NCBI GenBank assembly: GCA_903872005.1
Contig: CAIQJD010000972.1
Location: 1 to 8,229 of the forward strand
Length of the DNA: 8,229 nucleotides
Source: an uncultured bacterium
GTDB taxonomy: Bacteria; Chloroflexota; Anaerolineae; JACIWP01
Direction of reading: 5' to 3'
Shown: in pieces, positions 1-6,037 of the stretch
How the letters are laid out: every line of letters starts with the position of its first letter
Position numbering within the stretch: position 1 is the first letter of the stretch
Notes under the pieces: model-generated
What the model saw: the letters and a program-made list of their open reading frames with translations, nothing else
Databases searched by the model: none
What the model was told of the DNA's origin: nothing
Made by a program: the position numbers and the translations under genes

Positions 1-827
1 CCATGGTGATCGTGGTGGTCGGGCTGCTTGCCTATCCTTTTGGGAATGCCCTGTACCTTTCGCTGACGAAGAAGACCCTGGGGACGCCGGCGGTATTCAT
101 CGGACTGAAAAACTATATCGAACTCCTTACCGATGACCCACGTTTCCTCAAGGTTGCGATCAATTCTTTGGTCTATACGGTCTTCGGTGTGGCCGGCAAG
201 CTGTTCTTGGGCATGGTCATGGCGCTCGTTCTGAATCAGGAGATTAAGGCACGCGGTTTCTTCCGCGGCCTGTTACTGGTCCCCTGGGTGATGCCCACGG
301 TCGTGACCGCGTTGACTTGGCGATGGCTGTTCGACGCCACTTTCGGGGTGATCAACTACATTCTGAAGAACCTGCACCTGATCACCGCCCCGATAGCCTG
401 GTTAGCCAACAAACAGACGGCGATGATGGTGGTCATTTCGGCCAACATCTGGCGCGGCTTTCCGTTCTTTGGCATCAGCCTTCTGGCCGGCCTGCAGGCG
501 ATACCCAAAGAGTTATATGAAGCAGCGGAGATTGACGGCGCGTCCATGTGGGAGCGATTCATCCACATTACCGTGCCAAGCTTGCGCGCGGTGACGATCG
601 TCGCCACTCTGCTTTCGACGATTTGGACGTTCAACGATTTCGTGCTGCCCTGGGTCACCACCGGCACCGGGCCTAGCGACGCCACGAACATCTTCGGGAC
701 GTATACCTATCAACTTGGATTCCTCGGCAGCCGGCTCGGCTATGCCATCGCCGCTACCGCGATCATGATGCCATTCCTGGTGGTGTTCATTCTCCTGTTG
801 GCGCCGCTGATGTGGCGGGAGGACTAG
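1..827 (+). CDS. Sugar ABC transporter permease, MalF/UgpA type (5' partial)
   Basis: This is an inner-membrane subunit of a carbohydrate importer of the binding-protein-dependent transport family (CUT1, MalF/UgpA branch). The visible part reads from base 3 (the first in-frame ATG) to a TAG at 825-827, 274 residues. It opens directly inside a transmembrane segment (VIVVVGLLAYPF), whereas family members usually have 15-30 residues before it, so the true start is probably upstream and the ATG at 3 is probably internal. Six hydrophobic segments are visible at about residues 1-21, 52-78, 91-112, 141-165, 198-218 and 248-271. The ATPase-contacting EAA loop is clear: EAAEIDGA at residues 173-180, followed by FIHITVPSL. 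The next permease starts 3 bp after the stop and its ribosome binding site lies in this gene's last codons, so the pair is one operon. The substrate is probably a sugar, polyol or glycerol-phosphate-like compound, but is not determinable here. Confidence 0.93.
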   Translation, partial: MVIVVVGLLAYPFGNALYLSLTKKTLGTPAVFIGLKNYIELLTDDPRFLKVAINSLVYTVFGVAGKLFLGMVMALVLNQEIKARGFFRGLLLVPWVMPTVVTALTWRWLFDATFGVINYILKNLHLITAPIAWLANKQTAMMVVISANIWRGFPFFGISLLAGLQAIPKELYEAAEIDGASMWERFIHITVPSLRAVTIVATLLSTIWTFNDFVLPWVTTGTGPSDATNIFGTYTYQLGFLGSRLGYAIAATAIMMPFLVVFILLLAPLMWRED

Positions 828-830
828 AAG

Positions 831-1682
831 ATGGCGTTTACCCGAAGCCACAAGGTACAGCAGCGCGCCACGAAAGTTATCACCTACGTGACCCTGGCGC
901 TTATGGTCATCATGGTGCTGTTTCCGCTCTATTTCGTCGTGCTGACTTCACTGCGTACGCCGAAGCAGGTCTATGCGCAACAGGGGATGCTCACGCCGGC
1001 GAATCTGACGTTCGCGAACTACATCAAGCTCTTTGATGGCACTGCCATGCCGCAATGGATCTGGAACACCGTCATCGTTACGGTGGTGACGACGTTTACC
1101 AGCCTTGCGATTGCCACGGTTGGCGCCTATGCTGTGGCGCGCCTGAAATTCCGCGGCGCCCAGACGATGGCGAAATCCGTGCTGTTCATGTATCTGCTGC
1201 CGGCTACGTTGCTCTATATCCCACTCTTCGTCTTGTTGAACCAGTTGGGGCAACTCAACAGCCGCGCGGCGCTCTTCTTGAGCTATCCGACGTTCCTGTT
1301 GCCATTCTGCGCGTGGATGCTGTTGGGGTACTTCAGGAGTCTACCGGAGGAGCTGGAGGACGCCGCACGCATTGATGGTTGTTCCAGGTTCGGCGTGTTG
1401 TGGCGTATTGTCATTCCTCTCTCCGCGCCGGGCATTATCGCCGCGGCGATCTTCAGCATTACGAATGCGTGGAACGAGTTTCTCTATGCCCTGGTATTCA
1501 TCCAGAGCGAGCGGCTGTGGACGGTGCAGATCGGATTGCAGTCCTTCCAATTGGCAGATACTATGGTCTGGGGCTTGACGATGGCCGGCGCGGTGTTGAC
1601 GACGCTGCCGCCGGTGGTGCTATATATGCTGTTGCAGAAGTACGTGGTGTCCGGCATGACGGCCGGCGCGGTGAAAGGTTAG
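831..1682 (+). CDS. Sugar ABC transporter permease, MalG/UgpE type
   Basis: This is the second inner-membrane permease of the importer and should pair with the product of the preceding gene. It is 283 residues, the normal length for MalG-like proteins, and looks intact. The ATG at 831 is preceded by GGGAGGA at 817-823, a 7-base gap, inside the end of the upstream gene. Hydrophobic segments lie at about residues 16-38, 77-104, 115-139, 147-169, 200-222 and 248-270. The EAA loop reads EDAARIDGCSRFG around residues 176-188, then WRIVIPLSAPG. The C-terminus KYVVSGMTAGAVKG is the typical MalG-family ending. The dehydrogenase downstream follows after about 50 bp, suggesting one transcript in which the imported compound is then oxidised. 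Neither a solute-binding protein nor an ATPase is in the window. The family assignment is firm; the substrate is unknown. Confidence 0.95.
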   Translation: MAFTRSHKVQQRATKVITYVTLALMVIMVLFPLYFVVLTSLRTPKQVYAQQGMLTPANLTFANYIKLFDGTAMPQWIWNTVIVTVVTTFTSLAIATVGAYAVARLKFRGAQTMAKSVLFMYLLPATLLYIPLFVLLNQLGQLNSRAALFLSYPTFLLPFCAWMLLGYFRSLPEELEDAARIDGCSRFGVLWRIVIPLSAPGIIAAAIFSITNAWNEFLYALVFIQSERLWTVQIGLQSFQLADTMVWGLTMAGAVLTTLPPVVLYMLLQKYVVSGMTAGAVKG

Positions 1683-1735
1683 TATCCGGCAGGTAGCCGA
1701 ATTCAGAAGCATGATTGAGGAGACACCTAAACATT

Positions 1736-2719
1736 ATGCGGGCAGTGCAACTCGTGGCGCCAGGGAAAGTAGCGTATGTGGATACGCCGCAGCCGGCATT
1801 GAAGCCGGGGTATGCATTGGTGCGAACCAAATTGCTGTCCCTGTGTGGCAGCGATGTCCATGCGGCCTATTACGAGGACGCGCAACACTATCCACAGAAG
1901 CCGGGAGTCACCGGGCATGAGATGATCGGCGTCGTGGAGGCGGTGGATGCCCCGGGGTGTGATCTGAAAGTCGGGACTGTGGCGCTGACCTTAGCGCCCT
2001 ATCAAGAGGCGATGGCAGAGTATTACCTGGCGCCGGTGGAAGATGTCCTGGTTCTGCCGCCCAGCAAGCGCCCATGGGAGCATTTCCTCATGGCGCAGCA
2101 ACTGGGTACGGTCATCTATGCGTGCAAGCGCATCCCGAATATCATGGGGAAGGATGTGGCGGTCATCGGGCAGGGGTCGGCTGGCCTGTTTTTCGATGCG
2201 ATGTGCCGGCGGATGGGCGCGGAGAAGGTCATCGGTCTGGACTTGATGCAGGCGCGGGTGGATGCCGGCTTGCGCTTTGGGGCAACGCATACGGTCAACA
2301 ACTCGAAGGAAGATGCTGTGCAGGCGGTCGAGCGGATCACCGATGGCAAGCTGGCGGATGTGGTCATTGAGGCGGCCGGCGAGGTGGAGACGATCAATTT
2401 GACCGCGCATCTGGTGAAGCAGTACGGGCAACTGCTCTATTTCGGCGTGCCGCGTGCGACGATCTTCACGTTCGACTTCTGGACATTCTTCCGCAAGTAC
2501 TGCTATACGACTTCTTCCGGCTCGTCGGCTTTCGAGCCAGGGCGTCGGTCGTTCCGCATGGCCCTGGACCTGGTGGGGAGCGGGGCGATTGATGTTTCGA
2601 CGATGGTCACGCATCGGTTCCCCTTCGAGCGGGTGCAAGAGGCTTACGATCTGGCGAAGTCGCGCGAAGATGGCGCGGTGAAGATCGTGATCGAGATGCC
2701 GGGTTACTGCCAGGGTTGA
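1736..2719 (+). CDS. Zinc-type medium-chain alcohol/polyol dehydrogenase (MDR family)
   Basis: This cytosolic NAD(P)-dependent dehydrogenase of the medium-chain (GroES-like plus Rossmann) family probably interconverts a polyol or sugar hydroxyl with a ketone. The ATG at 1736 gives 327 residues starting MRAVQLVAPGKVAYVDTP, the usual N-terminus. GAGGAG at 1717-1722 precedes it by 13 bases, a slightly long spacing. An in-frame TTG at 1715 overlaps that Shine-Dalgarno and is unlikely to be used. Catalytic-zinc residues of the family are visible: C37 in LCGSDVH (37-42) and H61-E62 in GHE. The nucleotide-binding loop is GQGSAG (145-150), followed by GLDLMQAR. The four-cysteine structural-zinc lobe is absent, and the region where the third catalytic-zinc ligand usually sits reads AQQLGTVIYA, with Gln where Glu or Cys is common. 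It lies directly behind two sugar permeases, which suggests catabolism of the imported compound. The family is secure; the substrate is not. Confidence 0.9.
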   Translation: MRAVQLVAPGKVAYVDTPQPALKPGYALVRTKLLSLCGSDVHAAYYEDAQHYPQKPGVTGHEMIGVVEAVDAPGCDLKVGTVALTLAPYQEAMAEYYLAPVEDVLVLPPSKRPWEHFLMAQQLGTVIYACKRIPNIMGKDVAVIGQGSAGLFFDAMCRRMGAEKVIGLDLMQARVDAGLRFGATHTVNNSKEDAVQAVERITDGKLADVVIEAAGEVETINLTAHLVKQYGQLLYFGVPRATIFTFDFWTFFRKYCYTTSSGSSAFEPGRRSFRMALDLVGSGAIDVSTMVTHRFPFERVQEAYDLAKSREDGAVKIVIEMPGYCQG

Positions 2720-2720
2720 G

Positions 2721-2737
2721 CGCGGCGCAGCGCCGCG
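2721..2737 (+). terminator. Short GC hairpin right after the dehydrogenase stop
   Basis: CGCGGCG (2721-2727) and CGCCGCG (2731-2737) form a 7-bp perfect stem around a CAG loop, beginning one base after the TGA stop at 2717-2719. There is no T tract, so a classical intrinsic terminator is not shown. It may protect the 3' end of the transcript or act together with the larger hairpin 15 bp downstream. Confidence 0.4.
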
Positions 2738-2752
2738 TGGGATACGACCAGT

Positions 2753-2793
2753 GCGAGAGCCAGCGTCCCAAGTGGTGGGAGGCTGGCTCTCGC
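2753..2793. terminator. Long inverted repeat between convergent genes, probable bidirectional terminator
   Basis: GCGAGAGCCAGC (2753-2764) pairs perfectly with GCTGGCTCTCGC (2782-2793). After one G:G mismatch (2765/2781), TCCCA (2766-2770) pairs with TGGGA (2776-2780), leaving a 5-base AGTGG loop. The result is an 18-position stem with a single mismatch. It lies in the 102-bp gap between the stop of the + strand dehydrogenase and the stop of the minus strand oxidoreductase, where a shared terminator is expected. No run of T follows on either strand, so function may rest on the stem alone or on 3'-end protection. Confidence 0.65.
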
Positions 2794-2821
2794 GCGCGTG
2801 TCGGGTAAATGGGTCGCGACG

Positions 2822-3922
2822 CTATAGCGGCTCCGGGGCCGGCACGGAGCGTTCTTGGGCCAGGCGTTCCAGGCTCGCCACGACGGATGGGTGGAGCGGT
2901 ATGCCGTTGGCGCTGCGGTCGGCGCAGCACTCGGCCTCTTTTTCGCCGGCGATGTAGATGCGATCCTGTCCCGGGGCTTTGGGCGATTCTTTGATCTTGG
3001 TGAGCAGTTGATCGACGCGTTCTTTGAACGCTTCGGCCGGCTGGAAAGCATCGACGCGGATGGCGCCGAAGAAGTGCGCGATGGTTGGCTCAGGACAATT
3101 GGGGTAGATATTCATGAAGGCGCTGGGCGTATCGGCCGAGAGGCAGGCAGAGAGTAGCTCCACGCCCAGGGAGAGGCCGAAGCCCTTGTATCCGCTGGTG
3201 TCTTCGCCGGCGCCGCCGAGGGGCAACATGCCGCCGCGACGATCCAGGGTGTTGCCGCGCCAATGGGGGAACTCGCGCGGGTCCTGGCCCATGCTGCCGT
3301 CGGCCATCAGGAACCAGCCGGGGGAAATGGGCTTGTTCTCGCGGATGGCGATTTCTAGCTTGCCGTAGGCTTTGACGCTGGTCGCCATGTCGAGGACGAA
3401 GGGGTGTTCGCGGCCGGCCGGCACGGCGAGGGCGATGGGATTCGTGCCGAGCAATGGCTGCAACCCGAAGGTGGGCAGGACGCCGGGGCCGGCGTCGGTC
3501 ATGCAGTAGCCGATCATATCTTTTTGCAGGGCCAGGGCGGCGTAGTGGCCGGCCGCGCCGAAGTGATGCGAGTTACGCACGGCCACGGTGGCAGAGCCGA
3601 CTTGCGCGGCCTTCTCCATCGCCAGGCGCATGGCGAAGACGGCAGTGGGGTGGCCGAGGCCGCCTCCGCCATCTACCAGGGCTGTCGCCGGCGTCTCATG
3701 GACGATGGTGATGGCGCGTTTGGCGTGATAGGCGCCTGAGAGGATGTGGTGCGCGTAGAGGGCCAGGTGGGCAATGCCATGCGAATCTACGCCGTGCAAG
3801 TCGGTGTCTATCAATACGTCCGCGGTGGTTTCGGCCTCGGCGGCCGGCACTTCGCAGGTTTGAAGGATGCGCGCACAGAACCAGTGCAAGCTGGCAGCCG
3901 AGTATCTCGGAAGCTGATCCAT
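2822..3922 (-). CDS. Ldh2/MdhA/YiaK-family NAD(P)-dependent oxidoreductase
   Basis: This cytosolic dehydrogenase belongs to the malate/L-lactate dehydrogenase type 2 family, which includes ureidoglycolate dehydrogenase, 2,3-diketogulonate reductase and delta1-piperideine-2-carboxylate reductase. Members reduce or oxidise 2-keto or 2-hydroxy acids and related compounds, and their fold is unrelated to classical Rossmann dehydrogenases. The preferred start (CAT at 3920-3922 on the + strand) gives 366 residues beginning MDQLPRYSAASL, with GGGGAGG (3939-3933) 10 bases upstream. An ATG at 3988 would add 22 residues of unlikely sequence. Family motifs are DLHGVDSHG (41-49, with H48), NSHHFGAAGHY (117-127), LGTNPIA (158-164), DMATS (178-182) and GYKGFGLSLG (244-253). 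The C-terminus has the AGEKEAE and NGIPLHP pattern. It is convergent with the transporter/MDR operon and divergent from the secreted-protein genes. A role in sugar-acid or hydroxy-acid metabolism with the neighbouring importer is inferred; the exact substrate is open. Confidence 0.93.
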   Translation of the reverse strand: MDQLPRYSAASLHWFCARILQTCEVPAAEAETTADVLIDTDLHGVDSHGIAHLALYAHHILSGAYHAKRAITIVHETPATALVDGGGGLGHPTAVFAMRLAMEKAAQVGSATVAVRNSHHFGAAGHYAALALQKDMIGYCMTDAGPGVLPTFGLQPLLGTNPIALAVPAGREHPFVLDMATSVKAYGKLEIAIRENKPISPGWFLMADGSMGQDPREFPHWRGNTLDRRGGMLPLGGAGEDTSGYKGFGLSLGVELLSACLSADTPSAFMNIYPNCPEPTIAHFFGAIRVDAFQPAEAFKERVDQLLTKIKESPKAPGQDRIYIAGEKEAECCADRSANGIPLHPSVVASLERLAQERSVPAPEPL

Positions 3923-3932
3923 TTCCCCGTTT

Positions 3933-3939
3933 CCTCCCC
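3933..3939 (-). promoter_or_regulatory. Ribosome binding site of the Ldh2-family gene
   Basis: The minus strand reads GGGGAGG here, 10 bases before the ATG at 3922. It decides the start: the longer open frame beginning at 3988 has no comparable site and its extra residues do not resemble the family N-terminus. Confidence 0.75.
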
Positions 3940-3993
3940 GATCTGTTGAATGTGGCAACGAGACGAAGACTTTGAACCATTGTGCCACGCAAA

Positions 3994-4021
3994 GCGCCGG
4001 CCGTCAAACGCCGGCCGGCGC
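3994..4021. repeat. GC-rich inverted repeat in the divergent region
   Basis: GCGCCGGCCG (3994-4003) and CGGCCGGCGC (4012-4021) form a perfect 10-bp inverted repeat around an 8-base spacer. It lies 72 bp upstream of the oxidoreductase start, in its likely untranslated leader. It could be an operator, a leader hairpin, or simply a reflection of the abundance of GCCGGC in this genome. Confidence 0.5.
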
Positions 4022-4123
4022 CATCAACCATGTAATTCTGGATGGATTCCAAGAGAAATCTGAACCATTTCTGGATAACTTTCCTGTATCCTATCACCAA
4101 GCGCAAGTGAAGTGAGGAAATCG

Positions 4124-4209
4124 CTGCGAGGCGCGTCCCGGTCGGGGAGTCCGCTGCCCCCCAGAAAAGGCGAACCCTGGAAACTCATGCGCCTGGACAC
4201 GCTCCGCAG
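4124..4209 (+). promoter_or_regulatory. Structured 5' leader, possible cis-regulatory RNA of unknown class
   Basis: CTGCGAGGCGCGTC (4124-4137) can pair with GACACGCTCCGCAG (4196-4209). Twelve of 14 positions pair, including one G-U, with two mismatches, closing a 58-base interior. Inside are two possible hairpins: GGGGAG with CTGCCCC (about 4144-4160, one bulged G) and AGGCG (4168-4172) with CGCCT (4190-4194). An alternative hairpin uses CCAG (4161-4164) and GG (4169-4170) against CC and CTGG (4175-4180), with a CGAA loop, and would exclude the AGGCG/CGCCT stem. The closing stem ends 6 bases before the AGGAGG at 4216-4221, a position suited to control of translation. I do not recognise it as a known riboswitch. 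It could be fortuitous pairing in GC-rich DNA. Confidence 0.35.
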
Positions 4210-4224
4210 TTAAACAGGAGGAAT

Positions 4225-5937
4225 ATGATGAAACTGAGACAATTAGCCTGGAGAATTGTGGCATCGCTATGTTGTGTCTGGCTATGCGTGGGCGCAGTGG
4301 CGCTGGCGCAAAGCCCTACGCCGCCGGCTCCGCCGGCGCCGGGGAGCATGACCCTGGAGCAGACGCTCTCCGATGGGGCGCAGCGCAACACCATCGCCTT
4401 CGACGCGCTGGCCTTCTTGACGGGCAGCCTGGGCGCTGACTCGTTCTTTCCGCCCGGCAAGGTCGCGGATTTCTGGGGTTTCCAATTCCTGCGGGACAAC
4501 GACCCGAGTGGCATGGGACACAACACGGATTTCCTGACCAGGGCGGCGCTGAATATGTTGCAGACATTGACATCGGCGCAGCGTGCGGAATTGATTGCGC
4601 TGGCGCAAAGTCAGGTGAGCGCGATCAATCAATACGGCTACGATCGCTTCGTCTTGATGGCGGCGTTCAGGCGCTTGTTGTCGGGCGAAGCGCCGGCCGG
4701 CAGCGCCGGGCTGGATCTGGCGGCGGTGCAAGCCTATTCGGCGCAGCTCTATCGTCTGGATGGCGTGATCAGCTATCAGCGGGCGCAGGTGATGGGCACG
4801 CTCATCAGCCAGTTGACGACAAGCCAACGCGCCTATCTGGATGCAATGGTGGGCAAGGGGATGTTGACCTGGCCGGTTGTGGCGGAGCCAGAGGACATGC
4901 GCGGGCTAGATAGGGACGTGAAGGTGGCCGTGATGACCTACGCCGGCGACATGTTTAGCTGGTACGCCGGCTCGATCCAGGCAGATGTCTATTTCTGTCC
5001 GGAGCGGCAGGGCACCTATTTCGGGTCGTTCTACATGAAGGATGCGCCGGCGGTCGGCAATCCGGGCTACAGCATCCCGGTCACCATGACGGCTGAAATG
5101 GGCGAGACGTTCCTGCAGGCGCTCACGACTCAGCAGGGGTCCGTGATCACCGAGTTGGTGGCCGCGCAGAAGCCGGCGCTGTATGCCATCGTAGACCGGC
5201 GCACAGAGGTGTCCACGTTGCTGCGGGGCTTCATGGCGGGCACGACGCCAGATCAGGCGCAGGTGTTGGGCCTGATGGAAGCATACGGCCGGCTGGATGG
5301 CGAGATCATCTACCGCTACGCCACTGCCTTCGCACAGGTCAACGGCGGCCTGACGGAAGCGCAGCGGACGCAATTGACGGGGCTACGCACGCTGATCCTG
5401 GGCAATCTGTCGCAGCCCAGCGGCGCGTACCTGTACTCTCAGGCGATCAGCATGCCGACGATACCCAGCAGCGACTTCCTGTTCGCCGGCGCGGGGACGC
5501 CAGTTCCTACCTCCACGCATACGGTGACCCCGACCAGCACATCCACGCCGGCGGCGACAAGCACGCCCACGCGGAAACCGTCCTCCACGCCAACGCCGGC
5601 CCCGACGGTGACGATCACCCGGATCATGCCGGCTGTCGCCAATCAGGGACAGCGCAGCGTTCTCGTCGCCATCACGCTGTCGTCCGCGCAAGGGTTGCCG
5701 AGTCAAGCGCCAAGCAGCGTCAAGATCGGCGGTCTGGCGGGTCGGAGCGTCACGCGATCTGGCACGGCAATCAGGGCCGTGTTCGATTTCCCGGCCAGTG
5801 AGCCGGCGGGACGCAAAGATGTCACGGTGACCTTCAATACGCAGGGCGGCAAGACAACGATCACGCAGGCCGGTGGTTTCGAGGTGCGCTCGAACAGTCA
5901 GCCGCCGACGCCGACACGGCCAGCCGGCCGGCCGTAG
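4225..5937 (+). CDS. Secreted protein with duplicated helical domain, Pro/Thr linker and IPT/TIG-like domain
   Basis: I do not recognise this 570-residue family; function is unknown. AGGAGG at 4216-4221 precedes ATGATG; the second ATG (4228, gap 6) may be the real start rather than 4225 (gap 3). A Sec signal peptide is clear: MMKLRQ, a hydrophobic core at about 10-27, and likely cleavage ALA-QS after residue 28. Residues about 50-205 and 232-385 look like two copies of one mostly helical domain. They share G-S-x-x-A-D (67-72 and 249-254), a Phe/Tyr- and Gly-rich segment, L-T-x-x-Q (115 and 300), RLDG (177-180 and 356-359) and LTxxQR (197 and 376). Residues about 425-461 form a Thr/Pro/Ser linker. 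Residues about 462-555 resemble an IPT/TIG immunoglobulin-like domain (ITRIMPAVANQGQ, SVKIGG, KDVTVTF). The tail is Pro/Thr rich, with no membrane anchor or sorting motif. It leads a run of three genes for exported proteins, so a surface or extracellular role is inferred. Confidence 0.88.
   Translation: MMKLRQLAWRIVASLCCVWLCVGAVALAQSPTPPAPPAPGSMTLEQTLSDGAQRNTIAFDALAFLTGSLGADSFFPPGKVADFWGFQFLRDNDPSGMGHNTDFLTRAALNMLQTLTSAQRAELIALAQSQVSAINQYGYDRFVLMAAFRRLLSGEAPAGSAGLDLAAVQAYSAQLYRLDGVISYQRAQVMGTLISQLTTSQRAYLDAMVGKGMLTWPVVAEPEDMRGLDRDVKVAVMTYAGDMFSWYAGSIQADVYFCPERQGTYFGSFYMKDAPAVGNPGYSIPVTMTAEMGETFLQALTTQQGSVITELVAAQKPALYAIVDRRTEVSTLLRGFMAGTTPDQAQVLGLMEAYGRLDGEIIYRYATAFAQVNGGLTEAQRTQLTGLRTLILGNLSQPSGAYLYSQAISMPTIPSSDFLFAGAGTPVPTSTHTVTPTSTSTPAATSTPTRKPSSTPTPAPTVTITRIMPAVANQGQRSVLVAITLSSAQGLPSQAPSSVKIGGLAGRSVTRSGTAIRAVFDFPASEPAGRKDVTVTFNTQGGKTTITQAGGFEVRSNSQPPTPTRPAGRP
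5500..5610 (+). repeat. Low-complexity coding stretch for a Thr/Pro/Ser linker
   Basis: Irregular repeats of ACGCC/CCACGCC units encode STPT- and TPTP-type sequence between the helical part and the beta domain of the secreted protein. Such linkers are common in exported proteins of Chloroflexota and similar bacteria and are probably extended, possibly glycosylated. The repeats are imperfect, so this is low-complexity coding DNA rather than a tandem array. Confidence 0.6.
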
Positions 5938-6026
5938 TACCCTGAATCGAGTGAGCCGGCGGGAGATCTGGGGCTGCCGCCGGCCCATGCCGGGGACGCC
6001 GCGCCGAGCGGCGAATCTTCGTAGAC

Positions 6027-6030
6027 GAGG
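6027..6030 (+). promoter_or_regulatory. Ribosome binding site deciding the SUMF1-gene start
   Basis: GAGG at 6027-6030 lies 7 bases before ATG 6038, whose product begins with a proper signal peptide. The frame is open back to 5873 inside the previous gene, but that extension is Arg-rich and would put the signal peptide internally. Confidence 0.65.
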
Positions 6031-6037
6031 ATGGCGA

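Larger units (their letters stand above)
3923..4224. promoter_or_regulatory. Divergent intergenic region with probable promoters and operators
   Basis: This 302-bp gap separates the start of the minus-strand oxidoreductase from the start of the + strand secreted-protein gene, so at least one promoter in each direction is expected. The segment 4022-4100 is clearly richer in A/T than its surroundings. It contains TTCTGGAT twice (4036-4043 and 4069-4076, start to start 33 bp, about three helical turns). TGAACCATT occurs at 3973-3981 and again at 4061-4069. On the minus strand, TTGGTG (4100-4095) and TATCCA (4077-4072) with a 17-base spacer form a weak -35/-10 candidate. No convincing + strand promoter boxes were found. 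Direct repeats on one face of the helix could be operator half-sites, but no regulator gene is present to match them. Confidence 0.5.

Noticed and set aside
1991..2638. Open frame of 215 residues on the minus strand
   Set aside because: It is antisense to the MDR dehydrogenase, whose motifs are intact. Its His/Arg-rich composition has no family resemblance.
3923..3988. 22-residue N-terminal extension of the Ldh2-family protein
   Set aside because: The extension does not resemble the family, and GGGGAGG lies properly spaced before the internal ATG at 3922.
3696..4106. Minus-strand frame of 136 residues beginning in the divergent intergenic region
   Set aside because: It overlaps the Ldh2-family gene in another frame, and its N-terminal part reads through the AT-richer promoter-like stretch. 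There is no recognisable product.
4140..4210. Possible tRNA on the minus strand, from a GGGTTCGCC stretch near 4170
   Set aside because: No acceptor stem, anticodon arm or D arm could be assembled around it; the match to a T arm is limited to the loop-like bases.
5500..5610. Candidate tandem repeat or CRISPR-like array
   Set aside because: The repeats are short, irregular and in frame with a Thr/Pro/Ser linker; there are no spacers of constant length.
5873..6037. Longer N-terminus for the SUMF1-domain gene
   Set aside because: It would overlap the previous gene by 65 bp, add an Arg-rich segment and bury the signal peptide. The start at 6038 has a ribosome binding site and a proper export signal.
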